Positions 12,001-24,833 of a stretch of DNA of 64,000 nt are shown here, piece by piece. The stretch comes from Euglena gracilis (taxonomy: Eukaryota > Euglenida > Euglenophyceae > Euglenales). Where the stretch lies: the NCBI GenBank assembly GCA_039621445.1, contig CP154956.1:30882667-30946666 (forward strand), read 5' to 3'. The notes under the pieces were generated by a model, which saw nothing but the letters and a program-made list of their open reading frames with translations, was not told the origin of the DNA and did not search any database. The position numbers and the translations under genes were made by a program. Positions within the stretch are counted from its first letter, which is position 1; each line of letters opens with the position of its first letter.

Positions 12001-12135
12001 GCTGGCCATGCGGGCAGGGAGCGCCATCAACTTGTTCTGGGGCGACGCGACCCTCCCATCTGGGGACGCGGAGGCGCAGCAGCGCTGCCGGGAAGACCTT
12101 GGGCGGGAGGTCCGGGTGGCCACTGGACTTCCACC
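12001..12135 (+). CDS. Candidate exon, unknown product
   Basis: A short plus-strand frame with high third-position GC and natural composition (LAMRAGSAINLFWGD, then EAQQRCREDLGRE). It could start after an AG near 12000 and end before GTCCGG near 12110. The opposite strand is also open, so the strand is not certain. No family recognised. Confidence 0.35.
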
Positions 12136-12182
12136 GGGAATTGGAATTGGGAATTGGGAATTGGGAATTGGGAATTAGGAAT
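12136..12182 (+). repeat. GGGAATT microsatellite
   Basis: Six or seven GGGAATT units, slightly degenerate. Confidence 0.9.
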
Positions 12183-13170
12183 TTGGTTGTTCTTTCTCTT
12201 TGCAAGATTCATTTTTTTTCATTTTTTAATGAGGAAGTGTATACCCGCTTCAAACTTCGCTTATATTCATTGAAATATAATGATCTGTTTGCGTTTTGCT
12301 GCGGATTGTTTGCGGTCATAAGCCCCCCTTGACTGTCGCCTGCCTGCGATCAGTGATGGAGTGTGCCCTGCATTTTCCTTTTGATGTGCTCTTCTTTTGC
12401 AAAAAAAAACCGCAGACGGGGAAACTCCATCCGAAAAATTATCCTCCCCCCCCCCAGCGGACCACAGGTGGACAACATCTGCAAAAAAAATCTCGGCTTG
12501 GGCCATCTTCCTGCTCTCATGCGCATCCAACCAAACCCCGGGCCTACTCCACCAAAAAACTCTGCCAACCAAAAAAAATGCCAATGGATGACCAGGTGCT
12601 TTAGCACCGGTTCATTGTGGGAGCAACTCAATTTTTTCACATTCCCCTGCCCATCTTCGACCTCTTCGCGGCAGCACACAACACCAGGGTCCCCCTCCAC
12701 CAGAGTCTTGAGACTGATAAGTTGCTGGGAAATTCTGAGGTAAAATGTTGGGGGTTGTTTGGCGATTGAAAATTCAAAAGCAATTGGGGAAGCAGGCCCC
12801 TACTGGGACAAATGAGAAATTTGTGGATCAGCAGGGATATGGTTGGATAGCATCTGAAGACCAAGATCTGATGCCTCTTAAGATGGATACCGACAACGTT
12901 AACTTTTTTTTTAAACCATAATGATGTGTCATCATTGAGTGAAGGCAGGTTGCTTGTAGAGGCTGGAAGTGTTGTCTACATGTACAGCAAGGCAAGAAAC
13001 AGCGCAAGGCAAACAACATCATGCAAGCGGATGGAGCACCATCCAGAGAGTAAAGATAACAAGGAAAAGGCAAGAGGAGGAGAAGACTTCCGATCTTTGC
13101 TTCCAAACAAAGAAGCTGAACGAGAGAACAATGTGAATCTGGAAATGCCTGCAGGTCTTGCGATCATAAA
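12183..13170. other. No gene recognised
   Basis: Mixed sequence with a C-tract near 12440. A 91-codon plus-strand frame at 12926-13201 looks charged but has no recognisable domain. Confidence 0.35.
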
Positions 13171-13350
13171 TTGCTCGTCCTCGTCATTGGCCTGGTACTA
13201 AACGAGCATCTTGTTGACTTGATTGACACAGACGAAAAGCGCACCATTGACGCCATCAAGGAGCTGACGAGTCAAAAGATGCCACAAAAGATATTGACCA
13301 TTGTGGTGAACTTTTCCGAAACGCGGCTGACCTTCGCCATTGTGGAGACC
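13171..13350 (+). CDS. Candidate exon, unknown product
   Basis: A plus-strand frame with strongly protein-like sequence (DLIDTDEKRTIDAIKELTS, then ILTIVVNFSETRLTFAIVE). The alternating beta-strand and helix look suggests a folded domain. A possible donor GTATGA follows at about 13351. No relative recognised and no partner exon found. Confidence 0.4.
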
Positions 13351-13477
13351 ACGTATGATCTTTCTCCCCGACCCCCTCCATTTTACCCCTCCGGTTTCAG
13401 GCCCCCTCTCCACACCCATGTCAGGTATTCCTAGCCATTTTGGGGGTTTTTTCTTGCCCAAAAAGAAAAAAAAAAAA

Positions 13478-13620
13478 CCCCCCCCCCCCCCCCCCTCCCC
13501 CCTCCCCCCCACCCCCCCCCCTACCACCCCCCCACCCCTCCCCCCCCTCCCCCCCCCCCCAGTAACGCCCCCCCCCCCCCCCCGCGCCCCCCCGCCCACC
13601 CCCCCACCCTCCCGCCGCCA
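13478..13620 (+). repeat. C-tract region
   Basis: About 140 bases that are almost entirely C with scattered A, T and G. Proline-rich and glycine-rich frames across it are artefacts. Confidence 0.95.
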
Positions 13621-13951
13621 CCAAATTGAAATTTTGAATATGTTGTATCTCAGAAGCAATCAAAAGCACGAAGAAAACGCAAAAATAAAAAAATGCAAAT
13701 TGTAGGTACCGTGCCCCCATAATGAACCTGTTTTGTCCATTTTTCATTGAATGTGTAGGGATGGGAAGATTTTTTTTTGCTAAGGACCGCCCATAATGTG
13801 GGCGTTCATAGCAAGATGGACAAAAAATGGCTACACTTTGGTAAAAATGGGTCAACTTCGGGGAGATTGTCCAAAAACGTGTTGTTCTGAGGAAGACTGT
13901 CATAGATGATTAATGCTGACCAGTCCCTCCAATCCAAAGTTGACTGGAGCC

Positions 13952-14453
13952 GGGGGGGGGGGGGGATGCAACTTGGCTCTTCAAATTATACAAGGCAAAA
14001 AAAAGGCAAAAAAAATGCAAAAAAAATGCAAAAAAATGCAACTTGCATAAAACCCCTGAGAAAAGGCTATAAGAGAGTTTTGCTGCCTAAAATCAGTAAA
14101 CATGTGACAATGCTGGTGTGCCTGTCAATGATTCACAAAGAAGACCTCCTGGAAAGCAATGGCAAGCACTGAGACCCAAAAAAACCCACGCAACTGCAGA
14201 GGGACCAGAGACAAAACGTGACATATGGCGACCAACTACAAAAAAAAATTACAGGGCAAAACATTTTATGCAAAAAAAATGCAAAAAAATGCAAAAAATG
14301 CAAAAAAATGCAAACATATGATGGCGACCAACTACAAAAAAAATTCCAGGGCAAAATATTTTATGCAAAAAAATGCAAAAAAATGCAAATTTTGGGAAAC
14401 CCTGATTATGCAAAAAAAATGCAAATTATGCAAGTTGCATATCCCCCCCCCTG
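13952..14453 (+). mobile_element. TIR element E1 with ATGCAAA arrays
   Basis: 502 bp flanked by a perfect 8-bp duplication CTGGAGCC (13944-13951 and 14454-14461). Subterminal inverted repeat ATGCAACTTG / CAAGTTGCAT sits next to G and C tracts. The interior has A-rich runs of ATGCAAAAAA and repeated phrases such as GACCAACTACAAAA and TTTTATGCAAAA. A second copy is at 41128-41566 in the same orientation. No transposase. Confidence 0.85.
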
Positions 14454-14593
14454 CTGGAGCCTTTAAAAAGAGAGAACCCTGGACCCAAAAATTAAAAAAA
14501 CTAAGGCCAAAAGATCAAAACAGAAAAGAGCCTAGGCACACCCCCCGAACAACCCCTGGGGCTAAAAAAAAAAACAACAACCAAAAACCATCA

Positions 14594-14798
14594 AAAACCA
14601 AAACATCAAAAAAGGCCTTGGCTCAAAAATTTAAAAAAAAACAACAGCCAAAAAAATCTCTAAAAAAGGCCCTGGCAAAAAGAAAACACATCCAAACAGG
14701 AGCCCGCCCCCCCCCCCCCGAGGGGCTCGTCCAGGGGACCCACCTACGGGTAACAAACTAAAAAACCCACATGCCAGCAAACGAGAGCTGAGTCTGCG

Positions 14799-14844
<46 letters not shown>

Positions 14845-15047
14845 AAAACATCAAAAAAGGCCTTGGCTCAAAAATTTAAAAAAAAACAACAGCCAAAAAA
14901 ATCTCTAAAAAAGGCCCTGGCAAAAAGAAAACACATCCAAACAGGAGCCCGCCCCCCCCCCCCCGGAGTGGGCTCGGTCAGGACCCACCTACGGGTAACA
15001 AACTAAAAAAAACCCACAGGCAGCAAACGAGAGATGAGTCTTGATTA
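14594..15047 (+). repeat. Direct duplication of about 200 bp with A-tracts
   Basis: The block 14594-14800 recurs at 14842-15047. Both contain GGCCTTGGCTCAAAAATTT and GGAGCCCGCCCC and end in ATTAAAAAAAA. The first A-tract is about 43 bases long. The arrangement looks like a tandem copy of an A-tailed repeat. Confidence 0.8.
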
Positions 15048-15059
15048 AAAAAAAAAAAA

Positions 15060-15745
15060 GGCACATTGGTGGTTGAGGAAAAAAGCGAAGGTGCTGTCGG
15101 CCAAGCGTACAACCTGGATAACACATGTGCAAGCACACAGGGGGTTTCAAGGAGCGCATATGCCCGTACAGGTTCTTCACAAGCGGTTGGTGGACCCAAA
15201 GGAACTGGCTAGCACGACCGCAGGGGCAGTCTGTGGCGGCAGCGGTTGTGGCTGCATTGGCCGTGGGCCAATTCAAGGGATCCCACAAGCAGTGTGGATG
15301 CCATAGACTGCATGGAAGACCGCCCACCACCACAACGAACTCCTGGAAGAGCTGAGGGACAACTTCATGGCTGAGCAGCTATATTTGGAGACTGGATGAT
15401 GCCTATCAGCTGATTTACGGTGGCAAGAGAAGCCGGCCTGCACCAGGCTGCACGAGCTGAAGCAGTGGTATGGCATCAGGCAGCTGAACTGGCTGCCTAA
15501 AATATGTCTGCCCTCCCACATGATCGTCCACCCTGCGGGAGATCACCTCCTTGATTGCCTAGGTGTGGAGTGCTCCCTGCACTCCAATGGAATGCCTGTG
15601 TGTGGTATGACACCACCATAGCAAAATACTTGGGTGAGCTGCTCCCCCTGCCACCAAAGCATCAAGCGCTGCAAATCAAATGCCAATTGATGTGGACCCA
15701 AGACAATATGCCAGCCATCAACGACAACGTTAGCCCCATAGGGGG
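15060..15745 (+). pseudogene. Interrupted coding remnant, unidentified
   Basis: Protein-like frames follow each other on the plus strand but shift at least twice: NELLEELRDNFMAEQLYLE near 15337-15395, LHELKQWYGIRQLNWLPK near 15448-15500 (open to 15617), then WYDTTIAKYLGELLPLP near 15602-15652, continuing to about 15740. This is the pattern of a decayed gene rather than chance ORFs. I do not recognise the protein. Confidence 0.45.
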
Positions 15746-15747
15746 GG

Positions 15748-15840
15748 ACATAGGGTGGGTGGGTGGGTGGGTGGGTGGGTGGTTGGGTGGGTGGGTGGGT
15801 GGGTGGGTGGGTAGGTGTGGGTGGGTGTGGGTGTGGGGTC
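15748..15840 (+). repeat. GGGT microsatellite
   Basis: Tandem GGGT units with a few TTGGGT and GTGGGT variants. Confidence 0.95.
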
Positions 15841-18800
15841 TCGTTTGTTTGGCATGGTTTTTTTCGGTAGTTTGCAGCGGAACTTCTTGCTTTCATTTGG
15901 TGGTCATTTTCCAACTTGACCTATGGCAAATAAAAAAATCAATTTTGATTTTCAGGGTCACATTAAGGATATAGAATGGGTTGATGTTCATGGGTCCAGA
16001 ATTTCTGTGTGAGGGTTCCTTTTTTGATGAACGAAAAAGCAATTAGACAAGTTTCGTTTTTTTGGGGGGGTGAGGGCGGAGAAGAAAACCTACTTGGGTC
16101 CACACACCCAACATTGCGTTCATAATAAAAAAAGAACACACCCCGTGCTGCCACCGCCCCCCCCCCCACACACAACGCAAACATATGTTTTGTCTCATAT
16201 TTCCGGCAACGTGTGTATGCCTAAGCACCACACTGCCAATGATGCCCCCCACGACACCACTTGTTCTGCATTCAAGTTCGAAATTTGTCATCCAAATGCA
16301 TTCAGTGGAAACAACACACACCAGGATGTTTTTTTTGGCAAACCACATTTGGATATCTCTCATTTAGTTGCACCGGTTTGTTTTTGTTTTTATATGACAG
16401 CATTCGTTTGACGAGTTGTTTCGAACCTGTTTAATGCTCTCCCTACTCCTTGATTGGTCCAGAACATGGGTGGCACGGGTATTTTGGATGACGCTGTCAC
16501 CGGATGCCGGATTTGGCTGTCGCTGTTCCGATTGTATTCCCTGGATTTCACCTCTTCGTCGTTCCCACTCTGCCTCACGCAGTCATACCCACTCTCGTCA
16601 TTTTGTTTGCAATTTTTTTGCTAATTGCTTCGTTCAGAATGACACCTCCATGGACGCACAACCAATTCTCCCGACTTTGCCACTTTTTTTTAATAAAGTA
16701 ACCAATGGTCCATCAAACATGTATAACATGATTTTCTCCCAAAGAGGGACAGCTTCGAAATTCTAGTTATGAAAATCAGAAATGAAAACCGGGGTGAAAA
16801 TTCCCCGCCCCTAAATTTTTGGGGCCTCTCTCAGTGATGTTTCAGTTTGTTTCGGTCACAAAACACCCCAAAGCAAGGGGAAATGGAAAGGATCCAAATG
16901 CACATTTGGGAAGTGGTGGTTGTAACTGCAGGAGTTAGCAGAAAACAACAATGCATTGTGGGAAATATTTCTCCCCTGAGGAAAAAGAGGTCATTTTTAT
17001 GGAACGATGGAGCGAAAAGCACACAAGATTATGCTTCAGGCCACCTATCTCGTCGAAACAGAGTTTGTTGCCTGTTCTGTCAGACATCGGAACCCCAATC
17101 TGAACATGATTCGGTTTTCACTCTCTGCCACACAAACATATGAAGAGGATAAAAGAGTGGTGGACAATTCAGTATTACATGTCTTGCCCTTATAAATTAA
17201 ATGTCTGTGCATTTATTAGGAGGGGGGTTCACCATTGGTGGACTGCTTTGGCTTCGACATTACCCTCCTTCCAGCCTCATGCTTGCCTTCATGCGCTTCC
17301 TGCTCTGGGGTGGGGCTGCATCGATGACCACGCCCGTCCTCGTCTAGGGTACCATCTCTTGCACCTGTTGAACCTCCGGTCCCGGTTGCTACGCCGAATT
17401 TGGGCTTTGCAACAATGTGCAATGCCCATCTTGTCTTGGCCTCACACGCACACTCTGATCAATGGGGGGTGTATGCGCAGGTTGCAAAGCCAAGGTTAGG
17501 ACTACCAAAATACAATTCCAGGGACAAACTAGCGCGTGTATGCCTCCATTGTACCCCTCACGTCTCCATCCTCAGGTTTGATTTCTTGGGGTGTTTGTGT
17601 TTGATGGGACGAAATGCATAAATCTAAGAATGCTTTCATCTTCTCCATAAGCGGTCTAACCACGCTTTGAACATTCCTCTCCTTTGGATGATTTGTTGTT
17701 GCCGTGGTACTGCCTGGCCTACCTCCTCGTGTTCCCAACAACAGGGGTTAGGGGTTGTGTAAATATTCTTAGGTAACCTTCCCCTAGGCATCGAAGGCAT
17801 TGATGATTGTGTTTGCCAGCATTATGGTGGGGATTTACAAAAAAAACATTTTTGGGGACATTTGGATATTTTCAAAATGGTTTTCAAATGAACGGAATTC
17901 GGGTTGCATTGCACTCCCGACTTTGAACACAACGCTTCCTTGGATTACAACTGCGTCGTTCCTGGACATGTCTTTGACCCAAGTGTGAGTTCATTCCAGT
18001 CTTCCGCGTTCTGTTTCATATGTGTTCGTCAAACGTGTTGCCTGTGGGAAAACTGTTTTTCACTCTCGTCTCGTTTTGAGAACTGTCTGCTTTTCCTTCG
18101 CGCCCTCCGATTACCAAGCATGAATGACAAATATTTCATTTGCGTATGTGGGGAATCATGGTTGAGGTGGGTTGATGAAATGAGCTCTTGCTTGGGCCTA
18201 CAGCCTGAAGGGGGAAATTGAGAGGTTGAGTGAGGACGTGTCGACCATTGAATGGCATGAATGATTGCATAGGGAAACTGTCCAAAACCAACAAACCCAC
18301 AAACACGTCCACATAAAATTTTCTGCCCTTGCATATGACTAAACGACTGGAAAGCCCTTTAGCATACCGCGGCTATTTATTTTTCTAAGAAACGTGCAAC
18401 CATTTAAAAATTTGATTGGAGACAAGTCGGCGGGTACAAGGGCAGGAGGGCCCCCACCCTGGATGCGACTGAGTGAAGCGTCCCCCAGCTTGCATGCAAA
18501 CCCGACGTGAAGTCTCACCTGTAATGAGTTGTTGGCAGTCTGCCATTAAATGTGTTGAGGTTGAAGAGTCAACGCGAGGAGGACGATGATGACATCGCAC
18601 GTCGGGCAGCAGTATTCGCCCTTGCGGAAATAGAGAGCCACGGTTTTATCAGGTGTGTTGCTTATAGTGTATCTCGGCTCCGCCTGATGGGCTAACATAT
18701 CCTCCAGCACGTCCAATCATACAAAACAATGGGCGGGGGACACTGCCCCCCCCAAAGAAAACCCTTCAAGGACAACAAGTATTACTCTTAATTCTGGTGT

Positions 18801-19300
18801 GAAAAATATATTCCTTGGGGTGAACCACTGACGGGTCCGCTACACTGGGTTGCAAAATGGGAACGGCATAAAACGAGCACCGTGGGGGTCGCGTTCCTGT
18901 TCTTTGCCGACACGTGACTACAACGTTTCATGTGCCATACCATGGAAAAATAAATCTGGAATTGTTTTTTGCAAACAGTTTTGAATTGGCGCTGTGTTTT
19001 GGAGTGACACACAGAGTTTGTGAACTGTTTGATTTTTTTTTACATTTTTGCACATTGATTGCAAATGGCGAATTATAACACCAAAATGTATTTGTGTAAA
19101 ACACAGTCCGGAATCTAACACGCCACACGGTCTGCATCGCGGTTGAACTTGCACTTCACTACGCAACGAACAATGTGATGTATGTGTATGTATGTATCCA
19201 TGTATGTGCGTTGGTTTTAATGTATCAATGTATGTACACATGTATGTGTGTACATACATACATGTATACATACATACATAAATAAATTCATGCTTGTCTG
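15841..19300. other. Long region with no gene recognised
   Basis: About 3.4 kb of unique, moderately AT-rich sequence. ORFs are short, overlap on both strands and show no motif I know. Small introns or fast-evolving exons cannot be excluded. Confidence 0.4.
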
Positions 19301-19308
19301 TATATATC

Positions 19309-20852
19309 CAGGGGCAGGGAGATATTCCGGTCGACCGAAAATTTTATTCCGGTGTTTTATTCCGGTTTATTCCGGGTTATTCCGGTTTATTCCGGAATTT
19401 ATTCCGGTTTATTCCGGTCAATTCCTGTCTGAATGGACTTAGGATTTTTTCGAAGTACAATTGGGCCGAGCGCTCACCCGGGCTACAGGAATGGGGCTGC
19501 TTTCCTTGGTTGCCCCGCCCCGCCAAGTGGTCACTTCGCACTTGGTGATGCGGATCATCACATCACATCACAGCAGACCCCGGCCTTTTTTTGAAAAACA
19601 AGCCGATGAAAATTGGTTCTTGGGGTTTTCTCTTGAGGCGGCCCTGGCACCGCTGCCTTTTTTCCTTCCCAAAAATTGTCCTGCCAAGTGTCTTAGGCGG
19701 CCTAACTTGCACTTAGCTTTGAAACCATGTCTGGGGGCTCCGGCTTCACACCCGAACCGGCGTCTGTGATGCCGGTTCGGGCTTGAAGCTGGCGTCTGGA
19801 GGACCCAAAATCAAAACTGCCCAAAAGTGCCCAAAATGGTTTGTAGTCATGTGGTAAGCACATGTGAGCAGTTTTTAAGGGGTCTTCCGCCAGAAATTGG
19901 GGTTTTTTTGTACAACAATTTCCATTCGGCCAAGTTTGGGGAAATAGAATACCATGCAGCATAGCAGAAATCTAAGGCCATCTACTGAAAGCCCTTGAGA
20001 AGAGCTTTCAATCGATGGGCAACATGGCAGCTGAAAAAAGGAATTTCGAATTTCCAAAAAGGGTTGGAAAACGCGACCGCCGATTTTAAGAGCGCTGTGC
20101 AATGTGGCTGAGTTCTGTCGGTACCAAGCGAAAGGTCTTGGGGCAGGCAAACCTTCATGGACAGATCGCAGAGCCTAAACCCCCGGAGTTTTGAACCCTT
20201 TTAAAATAGAGCACAGGCTTAACAAACCAAAAGGGCCTGTTTCCTGGGTCCCAACAACCGCAAATGATGCACGTGCTACCGTGGAGGGTCCCCCCGGAAC
20301 CAGAGGGCCAAAAGGGTGGGTTTCACCGCTGGGTTTCAAAAAGAATGCAACGTTGCGCTTAAACGCAATGCAAAAATCAAAACCTGAAGTGCGAGTTAGG
20401 CCGCCCGAGAGTGTTATTACCCCCTGATTGAAAGATGATTCACTTTGTCCAATGGGATCCCTGCCCCCAAAGATCACAGCGTAGATATTGTCCTAGTTTA
20501 TGTCCCTTTGGAAAGAACTCAGGAACAAACATTCACCAAGTGTAGCCCCACAAGTGGGGATAAAATCCAAACAAAAAATGCATTCAACCAGGGGAAGAAA
20601 CAGGCAAAGTGAAGGTGTGCTCCTGATATCAAATGCCGATTGTGCTATGCTTGCACTCTTTTGTTGCTCTTGTGGTTTTGAAACCTGAAAATATATCAAA
20701 CTTCACCTTCATTGCCTTTGTGTCTTGCAGAATTTTTAAGCCATTGGCTGGCACTTTTATTCCGGTTATTCCGGTTTATTCCGGTTTATTCCGGTTTTCA
20801 CCATTCCGGTTTATTCCGGTTTATTCCGGACCGGAATTTCTCCCTGCCCCTG
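19309..20852. mobile_element. Long TIR element P1 with ATTCCGG subterminal repeats
   Basis: About 1.54 kb bounded by CAGGGGCAGGGAGA and, inverted, TCTCCCTGCCCCTG. It is flanked by the 7-bp match ATATATC (19302-19308 and 20853-20859). Both ends carry arrays of TTATTCCGG (about 19350-19425 and 20757-20830) in the same orientation. Subterminal motif arrays of this sort can be transposase binding sites in DNA transposons. The interior has no clear transposase, so it may be a decayed or gutted element. Confidence 0.7.
19742..19790. repeat. Hairpin inside P1
   Basis: CCCGAACCGGC and its complement around a short loop. A related GAACCGGCGTC phrase occurs near 59320 and 59355. Confidence 0.6.
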
Positions 20853-20861
20853 ATATATCTG

Positions 20862-20920
20862 TCTGTCTGTGTGTCTGTATGTCTATCTGTCTGTCTATCT
20901 GTCTGTCTCTCTTTATAATA
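20862..20920 (+). repeat. TCTG microsatellite
   Basis: Degenerate TCTG/TCTA units directly after element P1. Confidence 0.85.
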
Positions 20921-21520
20921 TCATCCAGTCATTTCTGATCACTTCCGATCGGCTTTGGGGTTTTTTTTGGTCGATGGAGGGTGCCAGCCATCCCATTGCT
21001 TAAGGTGTCTCCCACTCCCCTGAGGGGGGGGGGGGTGGGAGGTGGGGTGGCCAGGATTGGCTGAAAGTGCCCACCTGGCGCCAAAGGCACTGGAATTTTT
21101 TTTGGATGTTTAACCAAAATCCTTTGATTTTTGGCCATTTTTGGCCAAGTGGCCCAAGTGACTGAGCCCCTTCCAGGGGTTGCCTGTCTGGTGTTTTGAA
21201 AGTGAAAGTTGCTCCCCGGGGGGGGGGGGGGTCGGTAAGCAGCTCAGAAACTGGAAAATTTGGGCTGGCCAGAAAAAGGCTCCTGGCTGACCAGGTTTTG
21301 AATAGTGCTGAGCTCTTAATAAGCCCCTCCCCATCTTTGACCAGGACCGGGGATTTTTCTTGCTCCTGCGTGTATCTTCGGAATGACTGTGAAATGGGGG
21401 CGGGGGGTGGGGGGTGGGGGTAAACCTGAAAAAAATTGGAGTAGGTCTCCGGACATTTTATTTGATTTTGCATCATTTTGGAGAAGATTTGAAAATATTG
21501 TGTGTGTTATCGAGTGTGGT
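20921..21520. repeat. Mosaic of repeat fragments
   Basis: A CATTGCTTAAGGTGT end like that of element I1 (24475-24825) is at about 20993. An inverted fragment of the subtelomeric repeat is at about 21430-21510. A GGCTGGCCAGAAAAAGGCT phrase resembles elements J1 and J2. No gene. Confidence 0.5.
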
Positions 21521-22836
21521 TGGTAACAAAATGAATACAATAATAAAATGAATAAAATGAAAATAAAAAGAATCCGTTACCGTCCAACCACCCTTCGGGC
21601 GATTGGACAACAACGCCCAGGTTGCCCATGTAAAACTGGAGGGGCTGGGGCTGAAAAAAGGCTGCTGGAGGGGAAGGGGCTGCTGGCCGGCTGGACCGCC
21701 CCCCGGGAGGGATGGGGTGCCCCTTCGGCTTCTCTGTCAAAACCTGCAAAGTGTACTTCAAACCAAAAGCTGCCACACAGATGGAATTTTTTGATGCTTT
21801 CTTTCTTTCTTTCTTCTGATCCAAATAATATATATGGATACCTAAACTGGACCTGATGACGGCCGTTTTATGGGGGGGGGCTGTGCTTGGAACACTTAAC
21901 CTGCCCCTGGAATGGGGGAATCTCTATGTACAAACAAATATTAATTATCAGAGAGGATTTGTCCTCCCTGCACCACGCCAACAGCAGCACAGAGGTCGGC
22001 TAGTGCAGGGGAGTTGCCCATACCACCCATTTTTGTTCATATCACCCATGACACCACTTTTCCTAAACAGCCGGGTCTCAGGATGTGAGCAGTGCGGAAA
22101 TACCCGTGGGTGATGAAATGGATCAACGCACTTTACCACCTGTCTGGGTTTAGGCAGATTAGGATTTGTTCAGTACGGCACCAGCTTGTCCTTGCAGTAA
22201 TAATTCCGCAGCCCAGGTATTTGAGCCCGTGGTCCCTTTGCAGAAGGAACCAAATGTTCTATTCCTTTTAGCTTCAAGAATCTCCAGCATTCCTTCAACA
22301 GACCCCAAAAGGGGGTCCTCGAAACTTCATTGAAATTTGAGAATAATGAAAATCAAGAACTTCTGCAACATGTGTGTTGATAATGAGGGCGACAACACTG
22401 TGGTTCCTGAAAATGCTCCTCCAACCGAAACAGTAATGGCAAAGGCAAAGGAGTTGTTGCAGGATCACGAGACATCGTTGGCTATTGAGTGTAGTTTTCT
22501 TTTTTTGCAGTTCTGGGGAGTGGTTAAATAGGAGGAGGTGATGCAACTTAAGTCACGGCAGGCACAAGAGCGACAACTTCATGTCTCCTGGAGGAACTCC
22601 TTAATCATGAAAGATAACATATGACTTATACATTTAATTGACTTAACTTATTATATACTTTATTATTATTCTTTAAAATATATTAAATATACACTTACAT
22701 ATTATTTAATATAATAAAATATAAAAATGATAGTGTTACAGAAAATTATCATAAAATAAAACACATAGCAATGCACCAATTCAAAAAAAAAGCTTTCTGT
22801 TGAATATATCCCACGGATTGGGATGGTTGAATATTT

Positions 22837-22883
<47 letters not shown>

Positions 22884-24466
22884 ACATATATATATATATC
22901 ACACCCAGAATGACCTTCATGTTCTTCTGTATTCAAATGTTTGTACAATACACAAATTTTCACTTTACACACACATGAATTTTCGCATGGATGCATATAT
23001 GTGTATATGTTTATATGTATGTTAACATTTTAATGTCTTTAATATGAATATGTGAATTTAACATGCTTCACATATTGAGTGACTTCAGCCGACGGTGTCT
23101 GACATGAAACACAACCACCCCAACCCACCCATAACCTAAAAGGCTAGATCCGGCCAACAATTTTGTTAGGGTCCAATTAAATCATCAGCACAGGAACAAC
23201 ATGAGCTGCTCGTATTCTTGAATCCCTACCTGCCGAACAGCCAGTGTAGGAATGTGATGAATTAGGAATGGCCCCCGATTATGTCAGAGAGAAACTGCAA
23301 ATGGGTCATTCTTGGAATGCAAGCGCAACGGTGCCTACATGCGTCCACTCGGGGGCCATTTGGGACAGGGAGAGGGATGCACAACCTTCCAGGCAGTGGT
23401 TTGACCACAAAATACCTTGCCCCCCTCCCCCTGGAGCTATTAAATTCCCCGGGACCTTTACAGCCCAATGGGAACGGCACAGGGGGAACAGCATGGGGGG
23501 GACCTAGTCCCCCCACCCCGAGTTATTTTGCTATTCCCATACCTCAACCTCGGACAGCCCAAGAGGGGTCATTTTTGGTGATTTTTTTGGATGTTCGCAA
23601 AAAACGGGCACTTTTATGCGCATTTTCCAAAAAAATAAAAAAGGTCCAGAAAATGTCGATTTTTGAACACTTTTTTTTGGACGTGCTTATCCTGTGAAGT
23701 ACTATGACAGTGAGCTACTCCCATCCCCCTATGCGAATGGCATGGGCACCACAATTTCTGTCATTGCTGTTTTAGGGGTTGTGGTGCTGGTATGTGGGAG
23801 AAGCGCATTCAGTATGCTGCTCATGGTACCATAGGTACCGTGGGCATTTGGTGTTTTGCAATAGTGATAGTGGGAACAAGTCAGGGGAGGGGCATGGTAG
23901 CCTCATTGCGCCAGGGGGTGGGTTGTAATGAATTGACAATTGCCCACACAGATGGGGTGAGTGTGGTGACTGGATTCAGGCGATACTGCGGAAATCATTC
24001 ATTCAACATTGAAAAATGGATGATTACCACCAGCCGCGACGCTGCTGTGTCCACAGTGCATGCATAATCATGTCAAAATGGAATTGTCAGTCTGGCCAGC
24101 AAGCAACACTTTGTTGCCATCAAAATGGTCCACGGGGTCAACGTTTTTTGTAAGTTGGCCTCGCTGAGCATTGGCTTGGCATCATTGCCAGATGATGCAC
24201 ATAAATCACTGAAAATCATCCCCTTTTGTATTCTTTCATGTGAACGGGGTCCCTGCAAGAACCCAATTCCAGTCCCTGCATCCCTCATTGGTGGCATCAC
24301 CTTATGTCCATGGATCGTAGTTGATGCCATGGAGAAGAGTTCCAAATATCTTGGAAAAGTGGACGTCGTTGTTGGGTTGAAGTCTTGATAATTTGCAAAT
24401 GAGAGGTGAAAATGAGTGGCATTGCGCTGTATGTTATGGCAATCTATGTAATTTGCACGTATATCA
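21521..24466. other. Long region with no gene recognised
   Basis: Unique sequence with an AT-rich stretch at 22600-23060. No coding signal strong enough to call. Confidence 0.4.
22838..22900 (+). repeat. TA microsatellite
   Basis: Nearly pure TA repeat with short interruptions. Confidence 0.9.
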
Positions 24467-24474
24467 CCTGGGAG

Positions 24475-24825
24475 CATACCATTGCTTAGCGGCCCCTGGG
24501 GGGGAGGGGAGGTCACTTTCCACTCTCAAAAAAAAAAAACAGTCAGTCACTTTTTCTGGAAAAAAACCAGCCAGTCACCCCCGGGGGGGGGGGGTCGGCC
24601 ACTCTTCAGGAGGCAATGAAAATTTTCCAAAAAAATCTCAAAAAAATCCAAAAAATTCCCGGCGCCTTCGGTGCCAGGCCAGCCACTTTCTCATTTTCGG
24701 GCCCACCCCACCACCCCACCACCCCAGGGGGGGGCTCTGGGCCAAAAAACCAGTCGGTCACTCTGAAAAAACCAGTCAGTCACCCCCCAGGGGGTGGGGT
24801 AGGACAGGTGTTAAGCAATGGTATG
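24475..24825 (+). mobile_element. TIR element I1 (CATACCATTGCTTA ends)
   Basis: 351 bp with 14-bp perfect inverted ends CATACCATTGCTTA and TAAGCAATGGTATG, flanked by a perfect 8-bp duplication CCTGGGAG (24467-24474 and 24826-24833). The centre has a GGCGCCTTCGGTGCC hairpin. Repeated AACCAGTCAGTCAC phrases lie on each side. A diverged relative is at about 34920-35150. Confidence 0.9.
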
Positions 24826-24833
24826 CCTGGGAG

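Noticed and set aside
13198-13903. Glycine-rich and proline-rich ORFs of over 120 codons
   Set aside because: They span a C-tract. The flanking real frame (13171-13350) is on the plus strand.
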